Source: Chryseobacterium sp. G0162
Lineage (GTDB): Bacteria > Bacteroidota > Bacteroidia > Flavobacteriales > Weeksellaceae
Assembly (NCBI RefSeq): GCF_003815715.1
Contig: NZ_CP033922.1
Span: forward strand, 4,946,001 to 5,010,000
Reading direction: 5' to 3'
DNA length: 64,000 nucleotides
The position numbers and the translations under genes are program-made. Position 1 is the first letter of the stretch; every line of letters begins with the position of its first letter. Of the stretch, positions 45,087 through 52,619 are shown in pieces. The notes under the pieces were generated by a model. It was not told where the DNA came from and did no database searches. It saw nothing but the letters and a program-made list of their open reading frames with translations.

Positions 45087-46040
45087 TTAACTGTCTTTCT
45101 CATCTAGCCATACTACTTTTTGTACAGAAGAATGTTCCTTCCCTATAATATCCTTGTAAAGTTCCGGTCTTCTTGCTTTCAAATACCTGTATCCTCCTGC
45201 ATGGGTAAGTTTTTCAGGAGTAATGACAGCTGATTCAAAACTATCTTCAAATGAATGGCATTCCGCAATAATATCACCAAAAGGATCAATAATCATAGAA
45301 CATCCATTTTTAAGCTGGTCATCATCCATCCCAATTGGATTTGAAAAAATGATATAAGCTCCATTATCGTAAGCCCGTGCCGGCAACCATTTCATAAGCC
45401 AATCTCTTCCTTTCATCCCCTTGAATTCAAGTCGTAAAGAAGTAGGATCTTCTCCCCTGTTTTCCCAAAGCTGAGGATCTACAAAACCAGCTCCGGGTCT
45501 TGTTGAAGGAGTGCACATAGTAACATGAGGCATAAAAATAATATCGGCACCCAGAAGCTTGGTTGCTCTTACATTTTCAATAATATTGTTATCATAGCAA
45601 ATCAGAATACCGCATTTCCATCCCAGAATTTCAAATACACAGTATTCATTACCTGGAGTAAGATGAGGATTGATAAACGGATGAAGTTTTCTGTATTTGG
45701 CTTTCAGTCCTGTTTGATCTACACATACATAAGCTTTGAAGAGGTTGTTATCCACATCTTTTTCAAAAAGCCCGGCTAGAATGACAATATTATATTTTTC
45801 AGCAATCTGCTGTAGCCTTTTAATGCTTTCTCCCTCAGGAATAAGTTCGGCAATATCCAGCAGCTGCTCTTTGGAAAGGTTTCGGGCAAAAGTATATCCT
45901 GTAATGGAGCATTCGTGAAAAGCAATCATGCCAGAACCTTCAGCGGAAGCCTGCTGAGCCAGTTTTTCTATGACAGCAAGGTTATATTTTTTATCTCCGC
46001 TTTTATTTTCAAATTGGGCAGTTGAAATTTTAATATTCAT
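45087..46040 (-). CDS. Nitrilase-superfamily carbon-nitrogen hydrolase
   Basis: 317 residues from the ATG at 46038-46040 (MNIKISTAQFENKSG, the usual family start); an upstream in-frame ATG at 46097 would add 19 residues. Catalytic triad visible: Glu in IAFHECSITGY, Lys in KAKYRKLHPF, Cys in GILICYDNNI. The family hydrolyses C-N bonds of nitriles, amides or carbamoyl groups. It follows an AraC regulator by a short gap in the same direction, so the regulator probably controls it. Substrate unknown. Confidence 0.9.
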   Translation of the reverse strand: MNIKISTAQFENKSGDKKYNLAVIEKLAQQASAEGSGMIAFHECSITGYTFARNLSKEQLLDIAELIPEGESIKRLQQIAEKYNIVILAGLFEKDVDNNLFKAYVCVDQTGLKAKYRKLHPFINPHLTPGNEYCVFEILGWKCGILICYDNNIIENVRATKLLGADIIFMPHVTMCTPSTRPGAGFVDPQLWENRGEDPTSLRLEFKGMKGRDWLMKWLPARAYDNGAYIIFSNPIGMDDDQLKNGCSMIIDPFGDIIAECHSFEDSFESAVITPEKLTHAGGYRYLKARRPELYKDIIGKEHSSVQKVVWLDEKDS

Positions 46041-46102
46041 TGTTTTTTCAGCAAATCTATTGCAATCTGCCAGAGAAAAATTGTATAAAACCGACATGAG
46101 AA

Positions 46103-46927
46103 TTATAACTCAATGAAGTTAACCGCCATTTTATTTTCCGTTTTTATATACTGTCGCGGAGTGAGTCCTATGCTTTTTTTAAATTCCCTGATCAGATGAG
46201 ACTGATCCGAATAACCGGCATGATAAGAAAGTGAAGTCATATTTTCATCACTGACTCCTTGACTCATAAGACTTAAAAAGTAATGAAGGCGAATGATATT
46301 CGTATATTTTTTGGGTGAAACTCCCATATAGTTTTCAAATTTTCGCTCCAGGTGCCGTTCAGAATATCCTGTAAAATATTCCAGATCTTTTGATGAAACA
46401 GACCCTTTATGTTGAAGAATATATTGCTGAATAGCTGCTATAAGTTGATAATCAGTTCCAGTTTCTTTCGATATAAATCGGGTAAAAAAAATATTCAGAT
46501 CATTAATAATCGTTAATGGATTTATTTTATCAAAAAGTTGGTCCTGGAATCGGATGAGCTTATCTTTCAATACATCTTCAACAGAAATAATCTGATTCTT
46601 AACTTCTTTTGCAGAAGTATTCAGTATCATATTTAGAAAATAAGGTTGAAAAACCACTGCTATAAAAGAAAATTTACCTTTTGAGGAAAAATCTTTATAG
46701 CTGTTCAATGTTCCATAAAAAAATGAAGCAGGTATATGCTCCTCTGAAAAATCAGAATACAGATTCATATTAGCAGACAAGATCAATCCGGTACTTCCAT
46801 CAGTAAATAATCTGACATTTTTTATATCTTTTTCATGGTTTTCCAGAAAGATATAATGTCGGATAAAAGGAGCCAGATGTTTTGGTGGGGAAATCTGCAT
46901 ATTCAAATGTACGCAAAATTTCATCAC
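46103..46927 (-). CDS. AraC-family transcriptional regulator
   Basis: 274 residues. N-terminal sensor (DUF6597-like, about 10-150: ISPPKHLAPFIRHYIFLEN, GSTGLILSANMNL) and C-terminal AraC domain (about 165-260: ISLSKDLEYF-type first HTH SSKDLEYFTGYSERHLERKF, then LSYHAGYSDQSHLIREFKK). Begins with two Met codons; either may start. Co-directional with the nitrilase gene 62 bases downstream of its stop. Effector unknown. Confidence 0.88.
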   Translation of the reverse strand: MMKFCVHLNMQISPPKHLAPFIRHYIFLENHEKDIKNVRLFTDGSTGLILSANMNLYSDFSEEHIPASFFYGTLNSYKDFSSKGKFSFIAVVFQPYFLNMILNTSAKEVKNQIISVEDVLKDKLIRFQDQLFDKINPLTIINDLNIFFTRFISKETGTDYQLIAAIQQYILQHKGSVSSKDLEYFTGYSERHLERKFENYMGVSPKKYTNIIRLHYFLSLMSQGVSDENMTSLSYHAGYSDQSHLIREFKKSIGLTPRQYIKTENKMAVNFIEL

Positions 46928-47242
46928 GCATGATTTTAACTGATGTTATTGCTTGCTATGAATACATGAACCCTTTTTATTAGTGACATTCATGGTGATT
47001 AAAATAATTTGTGCCGGAATATTTTTCTTATTCTTAATAAATCTCATACCGAAAAAATACGGGTGCTTTTACAACGGCCAATAAGTAAAAAAAACTATAA
47101 AATTTATAAAACTTAAGTAAAGATACCACACTTTTCTTTCATTTGGTCAGGTATTTGAATGTTTTAATAAATACAAAAGATTCTATTTTCTGTAATAGAA
47201 TTTTCTTTTTGATATTCAACCAATCACTTAAAATATAATATA
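46928..47242. other. 315-base intergenic region, no gene seen
   Basis: Divergent spacer between the AraC gene and the PPOX gene. AT-rich; no consensus promoter, palindrome or coding frame that I can support. Confidence 0.5.
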
Positions 47243-47749
47243 ATGTCAACACAAAATCTTACCCACCTCGAAGCGATCAAAAAGATTAAAGAACTGTCGG
47301 AAAATGCAAGAATATGTATGTTCTGTACAGAATTGGAAACGATACCTGTCAATTCAAGGCCTATGACCTTACAGGAAACAGATGACAGCGGGAACTTATG
47401 GTTTATCAGCAGCGGAACCAGTAATAAGAATTTTGAAATAAAAGATGATCGGAGAGTACAGTTATTTTTCATGAATAATAAAGATTCCCAATATCTTTCG
47501 GTGTATGGAAAGGCTTCTGTTTATAAAGACAAAGCCACTATAGAAGAAAAATGGTCACCTCTTGCAAAAGCCTGGTTTGACGGAAAAGATGATCCCAATG
47601 TGACAATTATCCGTGTGGAACCTAAAGAAACCTATTATTGGGATACCAAAGCTGGGAAACTGGTCAGTCTCTTTAGTTTTGTTGCATCAGCAATAACAGG
47701 TCATAAAACTAATAATGCTGATGGTGTAGAAGGAAATGCTATCATTTAA
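47243..47749 (+). CDS. Pyridoxamine 5'-phosphate oxidase-like (general stress protein 26-type) protein
   Basis: 168 residues, a single split-beta-barrel flavin-binding domain: ARICMFCTELETIPVNSRPM (about 21-40), GNLWFISSGTSNKNFEI, QYLSVYGKASVYKDK and WDTKAGKL. This is the stress-protein-26 branch of the PNPOx family, which binds FMN/FAD and is not proven to make PLP. Alone in its transcript, ending in a hairpin shared with the convergent operon. Confidence 0.85.
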   Translation: MSTQNLTHLEAIKKIKELSENARICMFCTELETIPVNSRPMTLQETDDSGNLWFISSGTSNKNFEIKDDRRVQLFFMNNKDSQYLSVYGKASVYKDKATIEEKWSPLAKAWFDGKDDPNVTIIRVEPKETYYWDTKAGKLVSLFSFVASAITGHKTNNADGVEGNAII

Positions 47750-47750
47750 A

Positions 47751-47783
47751 AGATAAAAAAACGGCTCAAGAAATTGAGCCGTT
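47751..47783. terminator. Bidirectional terminator
   Basis: AACGGCTCAA (47760-47769) and TTGAGCCGTT (47774-47783), loop GAAA. On the minus strand it is followed by TTTTTTATCT, ideal for the thioredoxin-like operon. It also lies just past the PPOX stop. Confidence 0.75.
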
Positions 47784-47800
47784 GATATAATATTAATAAT

Positions 47801-48034
47801 CTAATTTTTCACATCTTCTATAGATGCTCCAAAGTTAATATGAAGAACGTTCCCGCCAGGTGTTACTAAAGCTGGTACAGACCTTACCCCTGCTTTTTCA
47901 GCTTCTTCAATTTTCTTTTTTTCATTACCCAAATGGATAATTTCAACGTTTTCTAACCCGATAAGGCTGACAATATCATGTTCTGCACTGATGCATACAG
48001 GGCATCCTGCATGATAAAAAATGGATTTTTTCAT
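47801..48034 (-). CDS. Small thioredoxin/glutaredoxin-like protein
   Basis: 77 residues. Thioredoxin-fold minimal protein with active site CPVC at about residues 11-14 and cis-Pro in SVPALV (about 53-58). Cytoplasmic. Ends an operon with a DHDPS-like lyase (9 bases apart) and, further upstream, a cupin protein. It may be a reductant for one of these or an independent redox protein; the partner is unknown. Confidence 0.8.
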   Translation of the reverse strand: MKKSIFYHAGCPVCISAEHDIVSLIGLENVEIIHLGNEKKKIEEAEKAGVRSVPALVTPGGNVLHINFGASIEDVKN

Positions 48035-48043
48035 AAGATGGTA

Positions 48044-48928
48044 TTAATGAATAAGGGTTTGAATAATATTTCTTAATTCTTCGGTTTCTTTTTCATGCAA
48101 AGGCTTTAAAGGACTTCTCAAATTTCCACCATCTTCACCCAGAATATTCAGACCTGATTTCACAGCTCTTGGTAATCCTTTGTTGACAATGAATTTTAAA
48201 AGATCAAACTGTTGATAGAAAATAGTTTTTGCTTTCTCAAGATCCCCTTTTTCAACCGCATTATAAAGACTGATATTGAGCTCAGGGATAAGATTGGGGG
48301 CAGCTGTACACCATCCTCTTGCTCCGGCAGAAAATGCAGCCAGAGCCAAAGGGTTTGAGCCGTTATAAAAAGCCACCTCTTCTCCCAGTTCTCGCCTCAG
48401 ATAATGCATCCTCTGAATATCTCCTGTACTTTCTTTAATCATGGTTACATTAGGAATTTCAAGCAGCCTTTTCAAGAGGGATGGTGACATATCTACTCCA
48501 CTTGTTGCCGGATTATTGTAAGCCATAATCGGAATAGAAATTTTACGCGCTACAGCATCATAATGTGTCACAATTTCATCATCTGTGAGTTTCCAGTAGC
48601 TCATCGGAATAATCATTACGGCATCTGCTCCTGCTTTTTCTGCAAATTGAGCATGGTGAATCGTTTTCTCTGTGGTCAGGTTGGAAACCCCTACAAGAGT
48701 TGGAATTCTTCCTTTTACCTGTTGTAATGTAGCTTCTGTAACGGCTTCCTTTTCTTCATCAGACAGATAAGGCATTACCCCTGTACTTCCCAATGGAGCG
48801 ATACCATGATTTCCTGAAACGATAAGCCTTTCTACCAAGTATTTGAAAAGCGGAATATCTACTTTTTCATTTTCATCAAAAGGTGTTATGGGATAAGCTA
48901 TAATCCCTTTAAATGGCACATTTTTCAT
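48044..48928 (-). CDS. DHDPS/N-acetylneuraminate-lyase family aldolase
   Basis: 294 residues, a TIM barrel of the class I lyase family. The Schiff-base Lys165 lies in MIKESTGD and Tyr137 in YNNPATSG. The substrate loop reads GSTGVMPYLS (47-56) where DapA has GTTGES, so it is not a housekeeping dihydrodipicolinate synthase and probably splits or forms another alpha-keto acid. Neighbours are a cupin gene upstream and a thioredoxin-like gene 9 bases downstream, with a MocR regulator diverging. This suggests catabolism of a specific hydroxy- or amino acid, unidentified. Confidence 0.85.
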   Translation of the reverse strand: MKNVPFKGIIAYPITPFDENEKVDIPLFKYLVERLIVSGNHGIAPLGSTGVMPYLSDEEKEAVTEATLQQVKGRIPTLVGVSNLTTEKTIHHAQFAEKAGADAVMIIPMSYWKLTDDEIVTHYDAVARKISIPIMAYNNPATSGVDMSPSLLKRLLEIPNVTMIKESTGDIQRMHYLRRELGEEVAFYNGSNPLALAAFSAGARGWCTAAPNLIPELNISLYNAVEKGDLEKAKTIFYQQFDLLKFIVNKGLPRAVKSGLNILGEDGGNLRSPLKPLHEKETEELRNIIQTLIH

Positions 48929-48971
48929 GTTTTATTCATTTAAAAATTTAAAATAATTTTCAGCAAAAATG

Positions 48972-49078
48972 TTTTAACCACTAAGAGAGATTTCATTTTA
49001 AGTAAAATTTCATTTTGAAAAAGAAAATCATATCCATGATCAATAAAATCAACCAAAATCATCTCTTAATGGTTAAAA
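48972..49078. repeat. Long inverted repeat between the cupin and DHDPS-like genes
   Basis: An arm of 20 bases starting TTTTAACCACTAAG (48972-48991) and a complementary arm of 18 bases (49061-49078) match at 17 of 18 with a two-base gap. Inside is a smaller repeat of ATTTCATTTT. It fills most of the gap between two genes of one probable operon. Confidence 0.65.
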
Positions 49079-49087
49079 GCATAGGTA

Positions 49088-49543
49088 TTAAAGGTCTCTG
49101 CCCTCTTCTTCTCTCAGAGCAACACCTAAGTTTTGTAATTGAGGAGCATTTTCACAGGCAATGTATTTTGCAGGCTCGGTATCACTTAAGTTTTGATGCT
49201 TATGCCATGCCCATGAAGGAATATATACTGCATCTCCTGCTTCCCAGTGTACTCTTTCATCCTCTACTTCTGTCCAGCCTTTTCCTTCAATGACAAATAA
49301 TACGGTTTCATAAGTATGACGATGTCTGTTCGTTTGTTGTCCGGGAGTTAATCCTCCAATGGTCATACTGACATTCTTACTCGGAAGATCGACAAAGAAA
49401 ACAGGATGTTTCCTTTCTGTTGAAAACTGATTGTGCTCTCCTGCATTTTCTACATTTTTATGAATTAAATGGCTTGGTTTTACATACTTTGGTCTTGCAA
49501 ACGTTTCGTGAAAGTCTTTTGAACTGAACTGTTTTTTGTCCAT
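49088..49543 (-). CDS. Cupin-domain protein
   Basis: 151 residues from the ATG at 49541-49543; the longer frame upstream adds 14 unlikely residues. A single beta-barrel cupin: metal motif 1 RHRHTYETVLFVIEGKG (about 72-88, His-x-His and Glu) and motif 2 WEAGDAVYIPSWAWHKHQNL with the His. It resembles gentisate/salicylate dioxygenase-type or sugar-binding cupins. First gene of the set divergent from the MocR gene at 49645. Function unknown; likely metal-binding. Confidence 0.82.
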   Translation of the reverse strand: MDKKQFSSKDFHETFARPKYVKPSHLIHKNVENAGEHNQFSTERKHPVFFVDLPSKNVSMTIGGLTPGQQTNRHRHTYETVLFVIEGKGWTEVEDERVHWEAGDAVYIPSWAWHKHQNLSDTEPAKYIACENAPQLQNLGVALREEEGRDL

Positions 49544-49582
49544 AATTTCTAAAATTTTAAAGTTTTGTGCTTTATTGCATGA

Positions 49583-49643
49583 CAAAATTATTTTATATTT
49601 GGACTGTTTAAATGATTCAGTTTTTATATAAATAGATAGTCCA
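49583..49643. promoter_or_regulatory. Divergent promoters and candidate MocR operator
   Basis: CAAAATTA (49583-49590) is a minus-strand -7 box for the cupin operon. TATATTTG (49594-49601) is a plus-strand -7 box for the MocR gene. TGGACT (49600-49605) and AGTCCA (49638-49643) form an inverted pair. CAGTTTTTATAT (49618-49629) followed by ATAGTCC is shared with the first MocR promoter (20815-20837). Confidence 0.45.
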
Positions 49644-49644
49644 G

Positions 49645-51078
49645 ATGTTAAGACCTTGGAAATTAGAATTTGAAATCGATAAAAAGCTTGATAAAGCCGT
49701 GTATTTACAAATAGCAGATACCATTATTGCTGATATCCGTTCAGGAAGGCTGAAGCCCGGGGATGCCCTTCCGGGAAGCCGGAATCTGGCAAACATATTG
49801 AAAATTAATAGAAATACAGTTGTAGAAGCTTATCAGGTTTTAATCAATGAAGAATGGGTAATTTCTAAAGAAAGAAAAGGGATTTTTGTCTCAGATCAGC
49901 TTCCTGCTTTACATGAAAATAGAACAGAAAAAAGGTTTGCTGCGTTGGAAAACCCCACAATGGCTCATGGGGGTATCATTAATTTTGATGATGGTCATCC
50001 GGACAGTAAAATTGCTCCTGTCACTGAATTGGCAAGAGCCTATCGCCAGATTTTTGGAATAAAAGCAAAATGGCAGATGATGGGATATGGAAATGAGCAT
50101 GGAGATATAGAATTCCGGAAAATGATCTCTCAAATGTTGAATCATCAGCGCGGTATGCAGATTAATGAATATGAAATATCCATTACAAGAGGAAGCCAAA
50201 TGGCGATGTTTCTGACTGCTCAAAGTCTTTTAAGTCCAGGAGACTGTGTCATTGTTGAAGATCCTGGCTACCAACCGGCATGGCAGGCATTTGAATATGC
50301 AGGAGCCAAGCTTTTCCCTGTTTCTGTAGATGAAGAAGGAATCAATGTACAGGCCATTGAAAAGCTTTTATTTCAACATAAGAATATTAAAGCCATCTAT
50401 ATTACTCCTCATAGACAATATCCAACAATGGTTACTTTAAGTTTATCAAGGCGTTTAAAATTGATAGAGCTAGCCAATCAACATACTATCACCATCATTG
50501 AAGATGATTACGATAATGAATTTCATTTTGGTTACCGTCCTATTCTGCCTATTTCCAGCTTTCCTGAACTCAACCATTATGTATATGTCGGAACTTTAAG
50601 CAAAGTAGTAGCTCCAGCATTAAGAATTGGATATCTGGCAACGAAAAACCAGGAATTATTACAAAAGATTGGAAGTTTAAGAAAGATTATTGATGTACAT
50701 GGAGATGTTATTATGGAACAGGCCGTTTTACAGCTTATTAAAGAAGGAGCAGTGAAAAAACATATCAGAAAAGCCACAGCACATTATAAACATAAAAGAG
50801 ATTTTGTCTACAGCCTTTTGAATAAGTATATGAAAGATGTTGCTGATTTTGTTTTGCCTGAAGGAGGATTAGCTTTCTGGATTGTTCCAAAATTCACATT
50901 AGATTGGGACAAGGTGGCGTCACTACTCCTAGAGAAAAACATTAAGATCATTCATCCAAAACAATACAGTAGAAATCACATTAATGGATTCAGATTAAGC
51001 TATGGTTCAGTCTCAGAAGAGCAATTGGAACAAAGCATACAGATTATTGCAGGTATCTTTTCTCAGCTTTCTCGATAG
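49645..51078 (+). CDS. MocR-family regulator (GntR HTH plus aminotransferase domain)
   Basis: 477 residues. N-terminal GntR winged helix (about 18-82: AVYLQIADTIIADIRSGRL and LPGSRNLANILKINRNT), then a PLP-binding aminotransferase-like domain; the PLP lysine is Lys320 in GTLSKVVAPALR and the PLP Asp is in EDDYDNEFHFG. Paralogue of the regulator at 20828. It diverges from the cupin/DHDPS-like/thioredoxin-like genes, which are the probable targets, and the shared upstream element suggests that both regulators also control themselves. Confidence 0.9.
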   Translation: MLRPWKLEFEIDKKLDKAVYLQIADTIIADIRSGRLKPGDALPGSRNLANILKINRNTVVEAYQVLINEEWVISKERKGIFVSDQLPALHENRTEKRFAALENPTMAHGGIINFDDGHPDSKIAPVTELARAYRQIFGIKAKWQMMGYGNEHGDIEFRKMISQMLNHQRGMQINEYEISITRGSQMAMFLTAQSLLSPGDCVIVEDPGYQPAWQAFEYAGAKLFPVSVDEEGINVQAIEKLLFQHKNIKAIYITPHRQYPTMVTLSLSRRLKLIELANQHTITIIEDDYDNEFHFGYRPILPISSFPELNHYVYVGTLSKVVAPALRIGYLATKNQELLQKIGSLRKIIDVHGDVIMEQAVLQLIKEGAVKKHIRKATAHYKHKRDFVYSLLNKYMKDVADFVLPEGGLAFWIVPKFTLDWDKVASLLLEKNIKIIHPKQYSRNHINGFRLSYGSVSEEQLEQSIQIIAGIFSQLSR

Positions 51079-51398
51079 AAGGTATCGCAGATTACAAATA
51101 ATACATATTTATATCCTGTTCTATCTATAATCACCTGTGTCCATCTGCAAAAATCTGTGGTTGAAAAACCGTAAAAATTAAAAATAAGTTCTCACAGATC
51201 TCACAAATAACACAGATCTTTATCTGTTTTCCCTTCTGCAAAAATTGGTGATTAAAAAACTACTACAAATATTGGCAAGAGATTAAATATCACTTCTAAA
51301 ATTATACAAATAGCGCAAACAGGTGAATGTTTGCGCTATAATTTATCTGCTAATGATCCACATCGCCTGTGAAATCAGTAAGATCTGCGAAAAAAGAA
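51079..51398. repeat. Degenerate tandem intergenic repeats with a perfect hairpin
   Basis: 320 bases with no gene. Diverged units repeat words such as CTGCAAAAATCTGTGGTTGAAAA (51147 on) and CTGCAAAAATTGGTGATTAAAAA (51237 on), about 90 bases apart, and CAGATTACAAATAATACA / CAGATCTCACAAATAACACA. At 51310-51339 lies a perfect 12-bp stem, ATAGCGCAAACA/TGTTTGCGCTAT with loop GGTGAA, which could end transcripts from either side although its T run is weak. Confidence 0.6.
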
Positions 51399-52535
51399 CT
51401 ATTCTACTTCAAAAACAGCCTGAATCTCAACAGAAGAATTCACAGGAATAGAAGAAGCTCCGAACGTTGCCCTTGCGTGCTTCCCTTTATCCCCAAAAAC
51501 CTCAGCCGTAAGATCAGAAGCGATGTTCATCAGATCAGCATGCTTGGTATAATCATCTTTTGTGTTGAAAATTCCCGTAAGCTGTACACACTGTTTGACT
51601 CTGCCGAGGTCGCCGCCTACAGCTTCATTAAGAACAGACAAAACATTCAGCATCGTAACTTTGGTAGCTTCTTTTACCTGTTGCTCATTAAGATCCACTC
51701 CTAATTTTCCCGGATTAAAGATTTTTCCGTCTTTTAAGGCAACCTGATTGATGAAAACAAGGTTCCCTGAACGAACAAACGGCTGATAATTTCCTGCAGG
51801 TTTCGGAACTTGTGGAAGTACAATATTTTTCTGTTTTAAAACTTCATTAAAATTTTGGTGGTTTTCAACGATGGAAGCAACTTTTTTCGGGCGTGTATCT
51901 TTTAGAGCCAATGATACTTTTGCAAAATTTCTCCCTTGAAGTTCTGCCAAAGATCTTTCTCCTTTCGTAGGACGTTCAACATCTTTCAGAGAGGCCATGG
52001 TAGTAATTCCTAGTACTGTATTTCCTTGTGGGATTGCTTTATTCAGTCCTTCGGTTCCGCGGATTCCATTAGATACCAGAACCATTCCGTGCACAGCAAG
52101 ACTGTTCCAGAATGCCTGAAGAGCCAGTTCTTTTCCTGCTCCGCTTCCTGCAGACATAAAAACAGTTGCCGGAACTCCTTCCAGAGCATGATTGGTCCAA
52201 AGCTGAACAGTTTTAGATAAAAATTCACTCATTCCGGTACTGATATTTCCGAAATAAACAGGTGACCCGAAAGCAATTCCATCATAGCCGGAAAGCTCAT
52301 CCACTGTTGCAACAGGAAGATTTTTCAAATTGGGATTCTCTGATGGTTTAACCAATTTGATATAGGGAGTAGCATTATTCTCACTCTCAATACCTTTAGC
52401 AATTTCCTTGGCCAATTCATAGGTTCCACCATTATCTGAATGTATAAGAACCAGTATTTTAGCTTTATTCTGTGCCATAATCTGTGTGGTGTTAAATAGT
52501 AAAATTAAAATAAAAAAAGAACATATTTTTTTCAT
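51399..52535 (-). CDS. Exported flavodoxin/NADPH-FMN reductase-like domain fused to a RidA domain
   Basis: 378 residues from the ATG at 52533-52535; earlier in-frame Met codons are rejected because that sequence is a run of Phe/Ile with no protein character and overlaps the divergent regulator. Residues 1-21 (MKKICSFFILILLFNTTQIMA) form a signal peptide. About 22-200 is a flavodoxin/WrbA-like domain (KILVLIHSDNGGTYELAKEI, AFGSPVYFGNIS, MSAGSGAGKE). About 240-378 is a RidA/YjgF domain with the conserved Arg in KHARATFGASSIP. RidA proteins normally hydrolyse reactive enamines in the cytoplasm; an exported fusion with a flavin domain is unusual. Divergent AraC regulator 84 bases away. Confidence 0.85.
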   Translation of the reverse strand: MKKICSFFILILLFNTTQIMAQNKAKILVLIHSDNGGTYELAKEIAKGIESENNATPYIKLVKPSENPNLKNLPVATVDELSGYDGIAFGSPVYFGNISTGMSEFLSKTVQLWTNHALEGVPATVFMSAGSGAGKELALQAFWNSLAVHGMVLVSNGIRGTEGLNKAIPQGNTVLGITTMASLKDVERPTKGERSLAELQGRNFAKVSLALKDTRPKKVASIVENHQNFNEVLKQKNIVLPQVPKPAGNYQPFVRSGNLVFINQVALKDGKIFNPGKLGVDLNEQQVKEATKVTMLNVLSVLNEAVGGDLGRVKQCVQLTGIFNTKDDYTKHADLMNIASDLTAEVFGDKGKHARATFGASSIPVNSSVEIQAVFEVE

Positions 52536-52560
52536 TCTGAACAGGGTATAAATTAATAAT

Positions 52561-52593
52561 ACAAAATTAATAATGGCGTTTTTATTAAATTTG
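52561..52593. promoter_or_regulatory. Divergent -7 boxes with an AraC-site-like word
   Basis: CAAAATTA (52562-52569) is a minus-strand TAATTTTG box for the flavodoxin-RidA gene. TAAATTTG (52586-52593) is a plus-strand box for the AraC gene. ACAAAATTA (52561-52569) repeats the half-site of the palindrome before the paralogous regulator (13438-13446). Confidence 0.4.
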
Positions 52594-52619
52594 CCAAAAA
52601 ATATATACAAAACGACAGC

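Noticed and set aside
51079..51398. Tandem repeats as a CRISPR array
   Set aside because: Units are diverged, of about 90 bases, without constant repeats and unique spacers, and no cas genes are present.
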